Of a stretch of 64,000 bases of DNA, positions 10,560 to 22,452 are shown in pieces. Both the position numbers and the translations under genes were made by a program. The notes below the pieces were generated by a model. The model saw nothing but the letters and a program-made list of their open reading frames with translations, did not search any database and was not told where the DNA came from. This DNA is from Simmondsia chinensis (taxonomy: Eukaryota; Streptophyta; Magnoliopsida; Caryophyllales; Simmondsiaceae). Within the stretch, counting starts at the first letter, position 1. Every line of letters starts with the position of its first letter. Where the stretch lies: NCBI GenBank assembly GCA_018398585.1, contig JAGTTD010000008.1, positions 10,862,501-10,926,500 on the forward strand, read 5' to 3'.

Positions 10560-12480
10560 AAGGATTAACTGCAACTGCCTAAAAGCTTAGGTAAAAAGGG
10601 CTAGGGTTAAAACAAGAAGTTAAACATAGCCAAGGCACCAAGCAGGGGGCTCCCCTAATAACGATGACACCACCCTCGGACTAGGCTAAGCACCCCTAAA
10701 AGATGTGCCAATGACAACGCGTAGGGTGGGGTTCGCCAACCATGGCAGAGGTCCCGCTAGTGAAGACGTCATCCTTAACATCTCAGGACATGAGCTACCA
10801 CCTACAAAGTTGGCAAAATCACTACTCACCCGCTAACCTAAGTAACGAAGAAATGGCTTCTGAGTGAACCAATACCAACAGTACCGTGGGCTAGTGCAAA
10901 TAACCAACAACGCTAAGGCGAATGAGCTTAGGAACCACCGCCAACCACCTTGGCTATTCCTCCAGCCATCCTAGCGGAAATTCTATGCGAAGTGTTACCG
11001 CCAAGTTTTGGGTACTAGGCAAAAAAAAAAACTAATAGTACGTGCACCACTTCAAGTCAACAATGCTTTAAAATTACCGTAAAAAGCATTTAACGCCAAC
11101 AGCTGCGAAAGGCCGCCCACAACCTACCAACAATATTGGTGGAGGGTCTTCCAAAAAACGCGCGGTCGTCAATAGAGTCAGCTGGGTGCCACCGCCAATA
11201 ACTTAGCTGTACAACGCCACCCACAAGCTTGACCAACCACAGCTGCTAACGGGCTTGCCTAGACCACCTCGTCAACCTCATAAATGGGTAATGCGGCACT
11301 AATATCATAAAAGGTCATCACCAACAAGCTTGGTGACAATCCTTCAAACTCAATAGCAAGGTCAACCATATGGTACCATCTGTCCATTTGACTAAGCCTT
11401 GCCATTAATAAGTTTGGTAAGTTACGTACCGCCTATCATGACGGCTATGCCATATTGCCAGCAAAGTCTTGCCAGTAACAGCCTCAAACATGCTTAGCTA
11501 GGCAATACCGCCAGAAAATTTGGCTTAATGTTACGACTACCGCCCTCACCCAGGTGTTATCACCGCAAAGGTGATGGTAAACTCTCGAAGACGCTCGTCT
11601 TGGTTCGTCCATTCTCTAATTGAGAGGCCAATACACTTGGAACTGAGGATGAAGTCTCAAAACACCCCTTATCTTCACAGCGCAAGGGGCACGTCATTCT
11701 TCAGACTTACAGGGCACCTCTTGGCGCCCAATAAAGTCTACCACTATTTTAAGAGGCATGCGCAAACCACAAGGCATGCCCATTAACAAGCACATGATTG
11801 CATTCTTGTTAACAATTTCATACACCCAAACCAGATGCCCACCCAAGTTGTCTCCAGGCAATTATGGAATTTACCATTCATCAATGACGATTGGCAACGG
11901 TATACATGTGGCGACTATTGACCTACTTGGGTTATAACCTAGTCCCTACATTGGGGGCTAAGGACTTAACGCTTTTTTATGACTTATGTGAATTACGTGC
12001 CGAATATGATCTACGTATTCAACGCTCCTTATACGATTTATGCTCAACCCAGTCTTAGAACTGGGGGCTTGGAGCTGGGAGCTTAACATTTTTATGTTCT
12101 TTATGTGATTTTTGCTCAACCCAATCCCTAGCTGGGGGCTGGGGGCTGGTGCCTTTATGTTCCCAATATGATTTACATTCTGGGCGTGATTTGCGTAATT
12201 GACATCCCTTACGTTTCACCTAGCTCCTTGTTGGGGGCTAGGGTTTTGATGTTTCTTATACGGCAAGCTAGGGCTTTGATGTCCCTTACGTGGTTTGTGT
12301 TACCTTAGCCCAGAATAGAGATTGGAAGCTGGAATTGTCATACGCGGTCAACCCTCACCCAACATGAAGGACTGCGGGTAGTTCGCTTCCCCCTAACACG
12401 GTACGTTACAGTACTATGAGTCCCTTTAACAATGGGGGCTCGGTGCTGTTTACTCCGGTTGAAAAAGGGAAGCAAGGCGT
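10560..12480 (+). repeat. LARD internal segment, copy B of the large duplication
   Basis: It mirrors copy A in order: GGGGGCTCCCCTAATAACGATGAC (10646), AATGACAACGCG (10711), an AAGGGGCACGTCATTC..AGACTTAC block (11683), ATTAACAAGCACATGATTGCAT (11782), GGCAATTATGGAATTTACC (11858) and GGGGGCTAGGGTTTTGATGTTTC (12233). Divergence is substantial, so the duplication is not recent. Confidence 0.75.
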
Positions 12481-13680
12481 TGTGTGGGGCGGTTACCCTT
12501 CACCTAAAGTGAAGGTACCGCCTGGCTTTCACCTAATGTGAAGGCCTAGGTTTGCTAAGTCCCATACACAATGGGGACTTGGTCCTTCTTGCCCAAGCTA
12601 AAACAAAAGGGCAAGGAGAGGTTGGGCGGTCATCCTTCACCTACCGCGAAGGGCCCGCAGGCGGTTGGCTTTCACCCAATGTGGAAGCTCATGGTATGTT
12701 AAGTCCCTTAAACAGTGGGGGCTTGGTCCTTCTTGCCCAAGCTAAAACAAAAGGGCAAGGAGAGGTTGGGCGGTCATCCTTCACCTACCGTGAAGGACCC
12801 GCAGGCGGTTGGCTTTCACCTAAAGTGAAAGGCCATGGTTGTCTAAGTCCCTTGAACAATGGGGGCTTGGTCCTTCTTGCCCAAGATGAAACAAAGGGCA
12901 AGAAGCAGATAGGCGGTCATCCTTCACCAACCGTGAAGGACCCGCAGGCGGTTGGCTTTCACCTAATGTGGAAGCTCACGGTATGTTAAGTCCCTTAAAC
13001 AGTGGGGGCTTGGTCCTTCTTGCCCAAGCTAAAACAAAAGGGCAAGGAGAGGTTGGGTGGTCATCCTTCACCTACCGTGAAGGACTCGCAGGCGGTTGGC
13101 TTTCACCTAAAGTGAAAGGCCATGGTTGTCTATGTCCCTTGAACAATGGGGGCTTGGTCCTTCTTGCGCAAGATGAAACAAAGGGCAAGAAGCAGATAGG
13201 CAGTCATCTTTCACCTACCGTGAAGGACCCGCAGGCGGTTGGCTTTCACCTAAAGTGAAAGGCCATGGTTGTCTAAGTCCCTTGAACAATGGGGCTTGGT
13301 CCTTCTTGCCCAAGATGAAACAAAGGGCAAGGAGAGGTTGGGCGGTCATCCTTCACCTACAGTGAAGGGCCCGCAGGCGGTCGGCTTTCACCTAATGTGG
13401 AAGCTCATGGTATGTTAAGTCCCTTAAACAATGGGGGCTTGGTTTTCTTGCTCAAATGGAAGTAAGGGAGCAAGAAGAGGTGGGCCGGTTACCCTTCACC
13501 TAAAGTAAAGGTACCGCCTGGCTTTCACCTAATGTAAAGGCCTCGGTATGCTAAGTCCCATAAACAATGGGGGCTTGGTCCTTCTTGCCCAAGCTAAAAC
13601 AAAAGGGCAAGGAGAGGTTGGGCACTCATCCTTCACCTACCGTGAAGGGCCCACAGGCGGTTATCCTTCACCTAATGTGG
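12420..13680 (+). repeat. 144-bp tandem array in the LARD interior
   Basis: A GGGGGCTTGGTCCTTCTTGCC core recurs near 12571, 12715, 12859, 13003, 13147, 13291, 13432 and 13568, every 136-145 bp. Two sub-types alternate, one with CTAAAACAAAAGGGCAAGGAGAGG and one with ATGAAACAAAGGGCAAGAAGCAG. Near-identical 288-bp dimers span about 12700-13270. Units are free of stops in one frame over parts of the array, giving spurious open frames of 96-145 codons. Confidence 0.92.
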
Positions 13681-13689
13681 AGGCCGTAT

Positions 13690-14110
13690 AAGCGGTTGAT
13701 TGTGCCCCATCTAACACCGGGGCGGTTGTGTTGGTCCCATCTAACATCTGGGACGGGCGGTAAACTTTCACCTGTTTGAGAGCCGCTGTTGTGTGCCACT
13801 CTAACATCGTGGCGGTTGGTTGTGCCCCATTTAACACAGAGGCGGTTATGTGTCCCACCTAACATCAGGGACAGGCTGTAAACTCTCACTAGCTTGAGAG
13901 CCCGCGGTTTTTATGCCCCATCTAACACAAGGCCGGTTATGTGTCCCACCTAATATCAGGGACAGGCGGTAAACTCTCACCAGCTTAAGAGCCCGCGGTT
14001 TTTATGCCCCATCTAACACAGGGGCGGTTATGTGTCCCACCTTATACCCGGGACCGGCGGTAAAACTGTCACCAATTCGATAGCCCGTGATTCTTAACCC
14101 TGCCAAATAT
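13690..14110 (+). repeat. Roughly 90-bp tandem array in the LARD interior
   Basis: The phrase GGTTATGTGTCCCACCT recurs near 13845, 13935 and 14027. Each is followed by GGGACAGGCGGTAAACTCTCACC and a GAGAGCCCGCGG block. Earlier, more diverged copies start near 13690. Confidence 0.85.
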
Positions 14111-14428
14111 CAGGGGCAGCTTATAAACTCACGCAAATATAAAACCTGAGCCAAGGTAATGCAACACCTTACGCTAATACTCACGCAAACATAAAACAGA
14201 CGCAAACACAAGACAAGGGCAAAAGTCAAAGTACAAAGCCTTTATAACTGTAACATCTATGTACATCGAGATTACATTATGATAGACGTATGATAATACA
14301 ACCAATATAAGAAGAAGTAGCACACCAAAAAGAACCTACCACGCCTCCCTAACGGCCTACTCAAACGGGGGATGAAGGATCATGAGGTCACTCCCACAGC
14401 GAAACAAAGAACTTGCGTTTGGGAACAA
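14111..14428 (+). other. LARD interior between tandem array and F-box copy, nothing seen
   Basis: AT-rich sequence with CACGCAAACATAAAAC-like short repeats near 14120-14200. No gene recognised. It lies downstream of the F-box copy's stop on the minus strand. Confidence 0.5.
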
Positions 14429-15508
14429 CTAAGTGTGGAATTCCCCATGATAATGTCCCAAGAAAGCAGGACGGCCGCGATGGTCGCCCCTAAGCGCGCA
14501 CCGGAAAACCTGGTTGTCGGCGGTAAACATCAGATGCTCTTTAGATACAGCAAAGCTTGTAATGGCTGGATCCCACCTGCCTCCAGACCACGGTGACCGC
14601 ACAAATAACCGGTCACGCCTTACCCAAGAGGTGGGATCCTCCATATTTGTCAGCATCCAAATAGTAAACACCGGACTCCGAAGTGTAATCAAGCGCAATG
14701 ACGGAGGTCCCGTCGTGGTGTCCCACCATTTTGCAATCTTGGCATCTCGGCTCGAGGACAGATTGTCCCAAACCGACCCCGGAAGAGTCATATTATGAAC
14801 AGCTCCCGTCACAGTATTCCAGCGAACTATGTACGGACGGTCGTTGTTGCCCACAATGTAGTGCCCCCAATCAGACAAAAAGAAAAGTTGCCCACGCAAA
14901 CAGACATGATCTGCGAGGAAAACATTTCGGGGACCCACGTCCAAGCTCCCCCAAAAGCTCTAGTCGCCCCGCCAAAAGTACACCTGGTACGCGGTAGGCC
15001 AGAGGCCGTGACAGGGGGAGGACAAATCCATCGTCATAAGAAAGAGATAGAAGCCGAACTGGCGAGTGGAGTCATAGCACCCGAACGCCAGATTTAAAGG
15101 CATGTCCAAGACGTTTACCAAAATCTCCTCAGGCAATGGCACCGGGTGACGCACACGCAGCGCAGGGTTGCACACAAACAGCTTGGAAAGATTATAGTCC
15201 CGGTATAATACCAAGCCACCCTGAACGCCAAGAACTCTAACGTTGTCCGTCAGCACTTCCATCACTTCCAGTGGCGCAAGGGGCGAAAATTCCCCGGTAG
15301 ATGAAAACGCCCCTAAGCTATCACGAGAAAACTCACCACCCAGTTGCAACAAGACCCCATCCGCATCACGCTTAAGTGCATGGAAAGATTGTTTTGTGAC
15401 AAAATCATTATCAGTCAGTAAATTATAAAAACTCGAGGAAGCACAACAGAATCTCAAAAGGGATTTGGTAGGGAGCCATGATAACATCTCATGAACAACG
15501 TCCTCCAT
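14429..15508 (-). pseudogene. Captured F-box protein gene copy, one premature stop
   Basis: The minus-strand frame opens at an ATG at 15508 and runs 182 codons to a TAG at 14960-14962. It continues in the same frame to a stop at 14429, about 360 codons in all. Residues 1-40 match the plant F-box motif: EMLSWLPTKSLLRFCCASS, then NLLTDNDFV. The rest resembles the beta-propeller-like C-terminal half of plant F-box proteins, for example LFVCNPALR and YIVRWNTVTG. F-box proteins are substrate adaptors of SCF ubiquitin ligases. Length fits the family, no intron is seen and only one nonsense codon breaks it. It sits antisense inside the LARD, so it was probably acquired as a processed copy. Alternatively it is a gene copied from DNA that never had introns, as many F-box genes lack them. 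Confidence 0.82.
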
Positions 15509-15611
15509 AGTTTAACAGTTAGAAGATGTTAGTAAACAAATGGAGGAAATTCGAAGTGCCCAAATGAGGAAGGAGGGAAGGTATATTTATAAACTTTAAG
15601 GCCAAACAATC

Positions 15612-15636
15612 TTTGGCCTCAAAGTGGAGGGCTAAC
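15612..15636 (+). other. Polypurine tract region of the LARD-like element
   Basis: AAAGTGGAGGG (15621-15631) ends a few bases before the 3' LTR start at 15637, the expected place for plus-strand priming. Confidence 0.6.
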
Positions 15637-16689
15637 TGATGACTATAAAAGTGACCACCAGGCGGTATAGGGCCCAGGAGCCACTGCCGCCCTCCAGCAT
15701 ACCCGCCACCAGGCGGTACAGGGCCCAGGAGCCACTGCCGCCCTCCAGCATACCCGCCACCAGGCGGTACAGGGCCCAGGAGCCACTACCGCCCTCCAGC
15801 ATAACCGCCACCAGGCGGCATAGGGCCCAGGAGCCACTTCCGTTTCCCAGCATAACCGCCACCAGGCGGCACAGGGCCCAGGAGCCACTACCGCCTCCCA
15901 GCACACCCGTCACCAGGCGGTACCGGACCCAGGAGCTACTATCGCCTCCTAGCATACCCGCCACCAGGCGGTATAGGGCCCAGGGGCCACTACCGCCTCC
16001 CAACATGACCACCTCCAGGCGGTACAGGGCCCAGGGGGCCAGTACCGCCTCCTTAAACACCCCCGCCTAAGTAACCTCACGCCTAGAAGTCACCAATACC
16101 CCCAATGGCTTAGGGGGCCAGGCGGTGCCCTACCCCACTACTTGCCACCCAAGAATACATTTCCCTATAAATAGGGGAAGGGACTTCACAAAGAAAGGGG
16201 AAGAAGCCTTCCTCCTTTCTTTCTCCTAACAACCCCCTAACACAACCACCCATCTCTCCCTCTCTCCTCCCGCTCCGGTCTAATGCCGGCCACCTCGCCC
16301 GCGTGGCTCCAACCACCAGTGCCGGTCTCTCTTCGTTGGCCACCTTGGCAGTCCTTTGGCCAGTATTTCCCGCTCTCCAGGCCTACAAGGCCACGCCCCC
16401 GCCACCTCGCTGGTACGGTTTCCTGCCACCAGTTGTCAAGGGCCCTCTCCATATACGATAAGTATTTATTGTTGTTTACCTTACATTATTTACTTATCAT
16501 ATATTATTATTATTATGCCTTTACTAACTTAGGCATCGGAGGGGTCCCCCGCGGGCAAACCCGTGGGTCCCTCTAACGGCCTTCTTTATTTTTGCAGGGG
16601 AGCCCGGGTTAAATGCGCCAGCAGCTGCTCCCTCAAGTGAGGGTTGAGTCCCGCTCTCATCTAGAACCTAACCAAAAAATCCCGAAACC
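15637..16689 (+). repeat. 3' LTR of the LARD-like element
   Basis: About 1053 bp, matching the 5' LTR from TGATGACTATAAAAG to AATCCCGAAAC. It has eight 51-bp minisatellite units (cores near 15671, 15721, 15772, 15823, 15874, 15925, 15974 and 16025) against six in the 5' LTR, and keeps the CTATAAATA box near 16165. Scattered substitutions separate the two LTRs, so the insertion is not very recent. Confidence 0.9.
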
Positions 16690-16710
16690 ATACTCATCTT
16701 CACACCTTTC
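16690..16710 (-). pseudogene. CACTA second gene, 5' edge of the interrupted exon
   Basis: On the minus strand a polypyrimidine run and TTTTACAG acceptor (ending at 16711) precede 21 bases that run straight into the LTR element. Leaving out the LTR element and one copy of its 5-bp target duplication, these seven codons join the exon ending at 5189 in phase. That is strong evidence for insertion into a formerly open exon. Confidence 0.65.
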
Positions 16711-17762
16711 CTGTAAAACAATTTATTTCTTTAACAAATGTAAACACAACATAGAATTTATAAATAATTTAATGTATGACGTATTAAACTAAATATATAG
16801 ATATTAATTTATGAATATTTATTATCATCAAGCATAACAATAAAACAAAAGCAAATTAACATCCAACCAGGCACATGCTCTATGATTTACACCATAACAA
16901 AGGGCCCAGTGTCTCATCTCCTTAGACATGTCACCATCGTCCATACACTTTTGCCTTCAATATATTTTCTTTTCAAAGAAAGTATTAGTAAGCAGCATTA
17001 TTTAACCCAAAAAAAGTAAGTAGCATTAATTACATAAGAAACTTTATTATATCCTTTAAAATGTTGAATAAGATATGAATATAGAGAATGGAGGTAAGAA
17101 TGCCAACACCTAATCTATTGAAAGCCTATATGGTAAGGATACATGACAAAGTTTTGATTTCAATCCCTATTCGCATTGACATTGAAAATAAACATATCAA
17201 CATACTAATTCACAAACTCATGACTCTCTCCTTTCCTTTCATGCTCAAACCATAGAAATGTCAAATGGTGTAAATAAAGATACAAAGCCGTTTAAGACTT
17301 CTTAATCAAATTTCATTTTTCAACACACTCATTCACACGCTTATGCCTTTATCCTTAAATTTCATGCCCAAACTATGAAAATGTCAAATAGATCAAGTAA
17401 AAATACAAGAACATTAGATACCTCTTTTTTTTTCACTTACAACATACTCATTCATACCTATATTTCACAACATATATTTTTTTAAAAGTCCTAAAGCTCT
17501 CCACTCATTTTTACACTAACCTTTAATTATATGAATTTCTATCCAATTTACCCAACCAAAAATTTATGGAAAAAAAAAAAAAAACCTATACTCACCTAAT
17601 CAATTGGCAACAATTTCTCACATGTAATTTTATTCACATTTTTCTGAAACCAAACCCACAAAATTAAACTTTGGGGACAAATCTATTTCTAATAGCAGGT
17701 ATACAGAACATATAGACATATAATTAATGAATAAGTTCATGTTTATTTAAATTTATGCTTAC
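16711..17762 (-). other. CACTA intron-like AT-rich DNA, no gene seen
   Basis: AT-rich, no long open frame. It lies between two exon remnants of the CACTA second gene, with an acceptor-like site at its 16711 end and a GTAAGC donor at 17757-17762, so it reads as an intron. Confidence 0.55.
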
Positions 17763-18860
17763 CGCAACATTCCTTGATCGGTCATCCACATATTGTCCAA
17801 TTTTTTCTCCCTTTCAATGGCGTGACAATGCTTAAACATCTCTACTTGGGAAACATGCTTACCCTTCTCCTTCTCCTATATAATCAAATTGAATTAATTA
17901 TAAAATAACAAAACAATAAGTACATACAAGGATAGAGGTGGCATACATATACATGTACACCTAAAAATATACCAGTCTTCAATGATGTTCTGAAAATGAG
18001 ATGAAACCGGCCATGTGCCTGCTTATTTCTTTTCCATCTTTGCCTTTTCTATTTTCTTTGTTTTTTTTTTTTTGATTTTTCTTGCCACTGTGGGTTGTTG
18101 CATATTCTGCACATTCCCCCCAATGGTCGCCATCTATCCACTTAGGGCATTTATTAACTAGGATAAAATTCCTCTTTCGATCATAAGCTTCTTTGCAAGC
18201 ATTTCCCATCATTTGCCTTACGTGCTCACCCCCTTTGCTGTTGAAGATTTTTCTCATAAACGGATTCAAAGAATGATGCCAGCAAAAGATCATCTGGAAC
18301 CATAAAAAATATATTAAAACCTAGTCTCAAAACTATAAACAAAAATCAAATTTAGTGAAATTAATGATCATACCTGGAATTGTTTCTAGAGATCTTCTCG
18401 AAGTTGTGTTGGACAAAAGTTATCTATGATCAAATCATTGATGATATCTCCAACTTCTTTACTGATGAAATTCCTGTATATGGAAGAAAATAATAAATAC
18501 TTAATGATTGTAAAAACAAAAAAAAACTGAAATGTATTACAAAATAAAATTTCAATACTAACTCACTGTCATCAACTATTATATAAGTGCGCTTTGCCGG
18601 ATTACCACGTGGATGAGGGGGAGATGAATTCGGAGGCTGTGAAGGACCTGCCCCAAATGGCCTTGGAGTTCGAGAAAGTCTAGGATCTCTATACTGATAC
18701 AACCCTTTACCACGGTCCGTGGGCTATCATTCTCACCCATATGAGGGGGCATCCTATGAACTGTCGTACGTGAAGGCCCATGTGAAGGCCGAGATGGTGG
18801 GCTATGACTTGCTCCTATACTGGGACATCTACGTGATGACGTAGTTTCTATGGGGGCCAC
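17763..18860 (-). pseudogene. CACTA second gene (Transposase_24 type), upstream exons
   Basis: At least four minus-strand exon remnants are visible. A serine/proline-rich part (about 18565-18860) ends in a GTGAGT donor. An exon around 18380-18475 encodes a DIINDLIID-like stretch with an in-frame TAG. The exon at 17979-18293 carries PKWIDGDHWGECAEY, an NKENRKGK run and a HMAGFISF stretch, the W..L...NK.NR.K...H..G..SF pattern of Transposase_24 (PF03004). The exon at 17763-17875 encodes VSQVEMFKHCH and ends at a GTAAGC donor. Splice sites are inferred by eye. Stops and frame changes show the gene is dead. It lies downstream of the TNP2-type gene on the same strand, the usual CACTA order. Confidence 0.72.
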
Positions 18861-19149
18861 ACTTGTGGTATGGGAAATATGCTGTTGGCTAAATTATCCT
18901 CTTCATACTCACCACCCAGTTGGACCAGAAATTATCCCCTATGCTCGTTGTTTCCACAATAGGCACCTCATTAGGGTTCACTTCTTAAACTTCTCCTAGG
19001 ATAAAATGAATGAAAGAGTCCTCAAGTTCAGTTGTTGGAAATACTAGTGTTGGAGTTGAACTTCCTTCCTCTTGGTAAAACATTTCATTCTCATCAGTTG
19101 GAACAGCTAAAGGAATGTCGTATGTGGGCCTCGTCTTTTTTTTTTTTTA

Positions 19150-22100
19150 CAGACGACCCACCAGTGCCGTGCCTCCCGTTTCTTCGAAGGGTATGGTATG
19201 AAGTACACTTGGTGAGCTTGATTAGCCATTGAAAGCGGGTCATTGCTATTAAGTCTTGACCTATGTCAAATTTCAACAAGATCATGGCGAGGGTGTACCC
19301 TTGTTCCACGTACGATGTCATATCAATTACATTTGAATAATACCACTTTATTGCTGCTGAAATATTTCAACTCTAGTATATCAACCAGCATAGCATAGTA
19401 ATTGCTTTCGTCATCGTTGTTGTAACTCCCTCTCACACGTACGCCACTATTCATCATCAACTTCGTTCAACCATAAACAACAGTGAGGAACTTAAATCCA
19501 TTCACAAAGTAACCGTTATAATACTTTTCTCATCTTGCAGGTCCATGTGCTAGTTCATGTAGTTCTTCATCGATATCCGGGCATTGTTCAAAAGCCTACA
19601 TAATATATAATCATGGATTATTGACACCATTAAGTTCAATTCTGTCATTAATAGATTAAGTAATTAGATCCTTACATAATTTTTAATCCAAGAAGGAAAC
19701 TCCATTTCTCTTCTTCTCCCAAGTTCTTCCACATTTATATTGGGGAGATGTTGTTGTACCATTTCATCGTATATGCTGAAAAATTTAAACGTTAGCTAAG
19801 CCACCATATGAGAAGTGCAAGTTCATATGAATAAGTACTTACTTCACAGTGGGGGCCATCTCAACACAAGTGAGGAGTACATATAGATGAGCTATGCGAG
19901 ATTTACTAGAATCCAACCACCTTCTATCATTAGCATGTCCAATTGCTTTTCCAGAGACTTTGAAGATTGATGATTCTCCATTTGAGTCAATTTCTCTACC
20001 ATCATCATTACGTGGAGCTCGATTATGTTGTGTGGCTATATGTGGCTCGAAATAACGGGAGGTGAATGTGGCAACTTCCTCAATTAAATAAGCTTCAACT
20101 ATTGAGCCCTCAACACGCGCCATGTTTTTTACTTTACTTTTCAAGGTCTAGAGAAACCTCTGGAATCCATACATCCACCTATATTGAACTAGGTCAGCAA
20201 CTTTAGCCTCATATGATAAATGAATAGGTAAATGATCCATTGAATCAAAGAAGGCAGATAATGAATTTTTTTTCTAGTTTACAAATTGTCTTGCCAATGT
20301 TACATTCTAAGACCTTAATGTCATCAACACGTACCACAGTTGCACACAGATCACGAAAAACATTATTGTGTTCAGTCAGTGTATCCCACAATGGATTTGG
20401 TAACAAATATCTTAATGCAGCAGGCATTAATCTCTTCATAAAAACATGACAATCGTGACTCTTCATGCCCTTAACTGTACCCTCCGAAACATTCACACAC
20501 CTTGCAATATTAGAAGCATAACCATCCGGAAATCTCAATGCTTTAAGCCATTCACATACATCACGTATTTCAGTTTTTTCAAGTACATACGATGAGCGTG
20601 GCTTGTATACCTTTTAACTATCCTTCAATAAATGGAGATCTAGTCAAGAATAGATTGTCTCCATCTCCACTCCAGCTTTTTAATAGTGTCCTTTATTTTA
20701 CCGGTAACATTCATAACCATGTTGAATACATTACAATACACATTTCTTTCGAAATACATCACATCAAGGTTGTGCTGAATCAGATTTGTATGCCAAAAAG
20801 GTAACTCCCACAATATGCTCCTCTTCACCCAATTGTGTGTTTTTCCCTTTCATGGTATCTCCCAACATGTCGGTCCGAAGCTCACATTAGGAAGAGAACA
20901 ATGGATAACATTTCTTCACCTGAGAGTAATGATGGTGGATGATCCCTTTCAATTCTTTCAGCGGTTAAAGCATGTCTTTGTCTCCTGTATGGATGATCCA
21001 TAGGTAAAAACCGATGATGACAATCAAAGTGGCATGCTTTGCTGCTCACTTGTAATCAAAAAACCTTTGTTTCGTCCATGCAATAAGGACATCCAAGAGT
21101 TCCACCTGTGCTCCACCCAGATAACATTCCATATCTAGGAAAGTCACTTCTAGTCCACATGAGTGCAACTCTCATGGCAAAATTTTGCTTTGTCGAAACA
21201 TCATAAGTAATAGCACCAACTTCCCACAACATTTTTAGCTCGTTAATAAGGGGTCTGAGGAAAACATCAATATTGAAACCTGGGTCCTTACCACCGAGAA
21301 TTACCATATTCAAAAACATATATGGTTGCTTCATGCACATCCATGGCAGTAGATGGCACAACTATCACTGGCCAAAAAGATTAGGTAGTGCCACCTTGAG
21401 CAAATGGACTAAATCCATCGGCACAAAGGCCAAGTCGTACATTCCTCACTTCAGAAGCAAACTTTGGATGATAATGATCAAAATGTCCCCACGCTTCAGA
21501 ATCTGAAGGATGTGACATGGCACCATCGAGAGTTTGATGTTCAGCATGCCATCTCATATGTGCAGCAGTATGACGAGGCATGAATAGCCTCTGCAATCTA
21601 GGTGTGATAGGAAGATAACAAAGCACCTTAAACGGTACCAATTTCGGCTGTTTTTTAGCAACATTTTTTGGTTTAACCGGGGATGCCCACATAAAGCACA
21701 TTCTAACAGTTCCCGAGTATCGTTGTAATAAATCATGCCACTATTTGGACATGCATCAATCTTTTTATACCCCAAACCAAGACCTACAGCAATCTTCTTC
21801 GTCTCGTAGAAGTTTTTTGTCATTTGTTCCGTTGAAGGCAAACTATTTTTCATTATTGCACAAATTTTGTTATAGCATGCCTCATTCGTATTAAACTCCG
21901 ACTTACAACTTAACAACTGGGACACAACCGACAGCCTAGTGCATGTAGAGCATCCATCCCACAAAGGTTTATCAGCCTCCATAAGTAAAGAATAGAACTT
22001 CGCAGCACTAGCATTTGGATTTTCTTCCACTTGTTGTGGCTCTTCACTACACTGTTCCCGAGTCGAATCATGCCCAACAAATCCATTATGAGGTCCCAAT

Positions 22101-22452
22101 GTGTCAATGACCGTTTCATTAGATGGGTTAACATTTTCACCTCATCATTATACTGCTCATTTGTTTGTGATGATTTTCCATGCATGTCAAAATCTTCTGT
22201 AAATCTTTCACCATGAGCAGTCCATACAAAATAACGACTCTTAAATCCCTTACTCAACAAATGAAAGTGTACAGTATCTCGATCTTTAAATTTTTTGTTC
22301 TTACATTTCGTACAGGGACACTTAATTCCACCATCAGAAGATACACACGAACCATTAGAGTAAACAAAATGAAGAAACTCCTCAACCCCTCTATCAAATT
22401 CGAGATTAATATATCCATTGTGCAATCGTCGATACATCCAAGATCGATCCAT
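19150..22452 (-). pseudogene. CACTA TNP2-type transposase, frameshifted
   Basis: The frame opens at 22452 with MDRSWMY, the start of the transposase-associated domain (PF13963). A KCPCTKC cysteine cluster follows near residue 45. Transposase_21 (PF02992) is spread over 21060-21760 in several phases: CPNSGMIYYND, MRWHAEHQ with SDSEAWGHFD, RLGLCADGFSPF, then DFPRYGMLSGWSTGGTLGC. RIERDHPPSLLSGEEM and HNLDVMYFERNV follow at 20720-21000. A DUF4218-like part (PF13960; SHDCHVFMKRLMP, then ARVEGSIVEAYLIEE) spans about 20040-20540. A DUF4216-like part lies at 19200-19440. At least three frame changes and several stops break it. An intact protein of this type would bind the TIRs and cut them. Confidence 0.9.

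Larger units (their letters stand above)
5548..16689 (+). mobile_element. Non-autonomous LTR retrotransposon (LARD-like), 11.1 kb
   Basis: Two long direct repeats beginning TGATGACTATAAAAG bound the element, at 5548-6481 and 15637-16689. A primer-site-like GGCGCCGTCTGTGGGA follows the first, as in many plant Ty3/gypsy elements, and a purine-rich AAAGTGGAGGG precedes the second, so the element is read on the plus strand. The 9.15-kb interior has no recognisable gag, protease, RT, RNase H or integrase, so mobilisation would need proteins from another element. Likely target duplication: ATGCT (5543-5547) and ATACT (16690-16694), one mismatch. The interior holds two diverged copies of a roughly 2-kb segment, several tandem arrays and an antisense F-box gene copy. 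The exact last base of the LTRs is uncertain by a few nucleotides. Confidence 0.88.

Noticed and set aside
12552..13258. Open frames of 96-145 codons in the 144-bp array
   Set aside because: Unit length is a multiple of three, so the frame persists through the repeat. The translation is a repeated low-information peptide with no family match.
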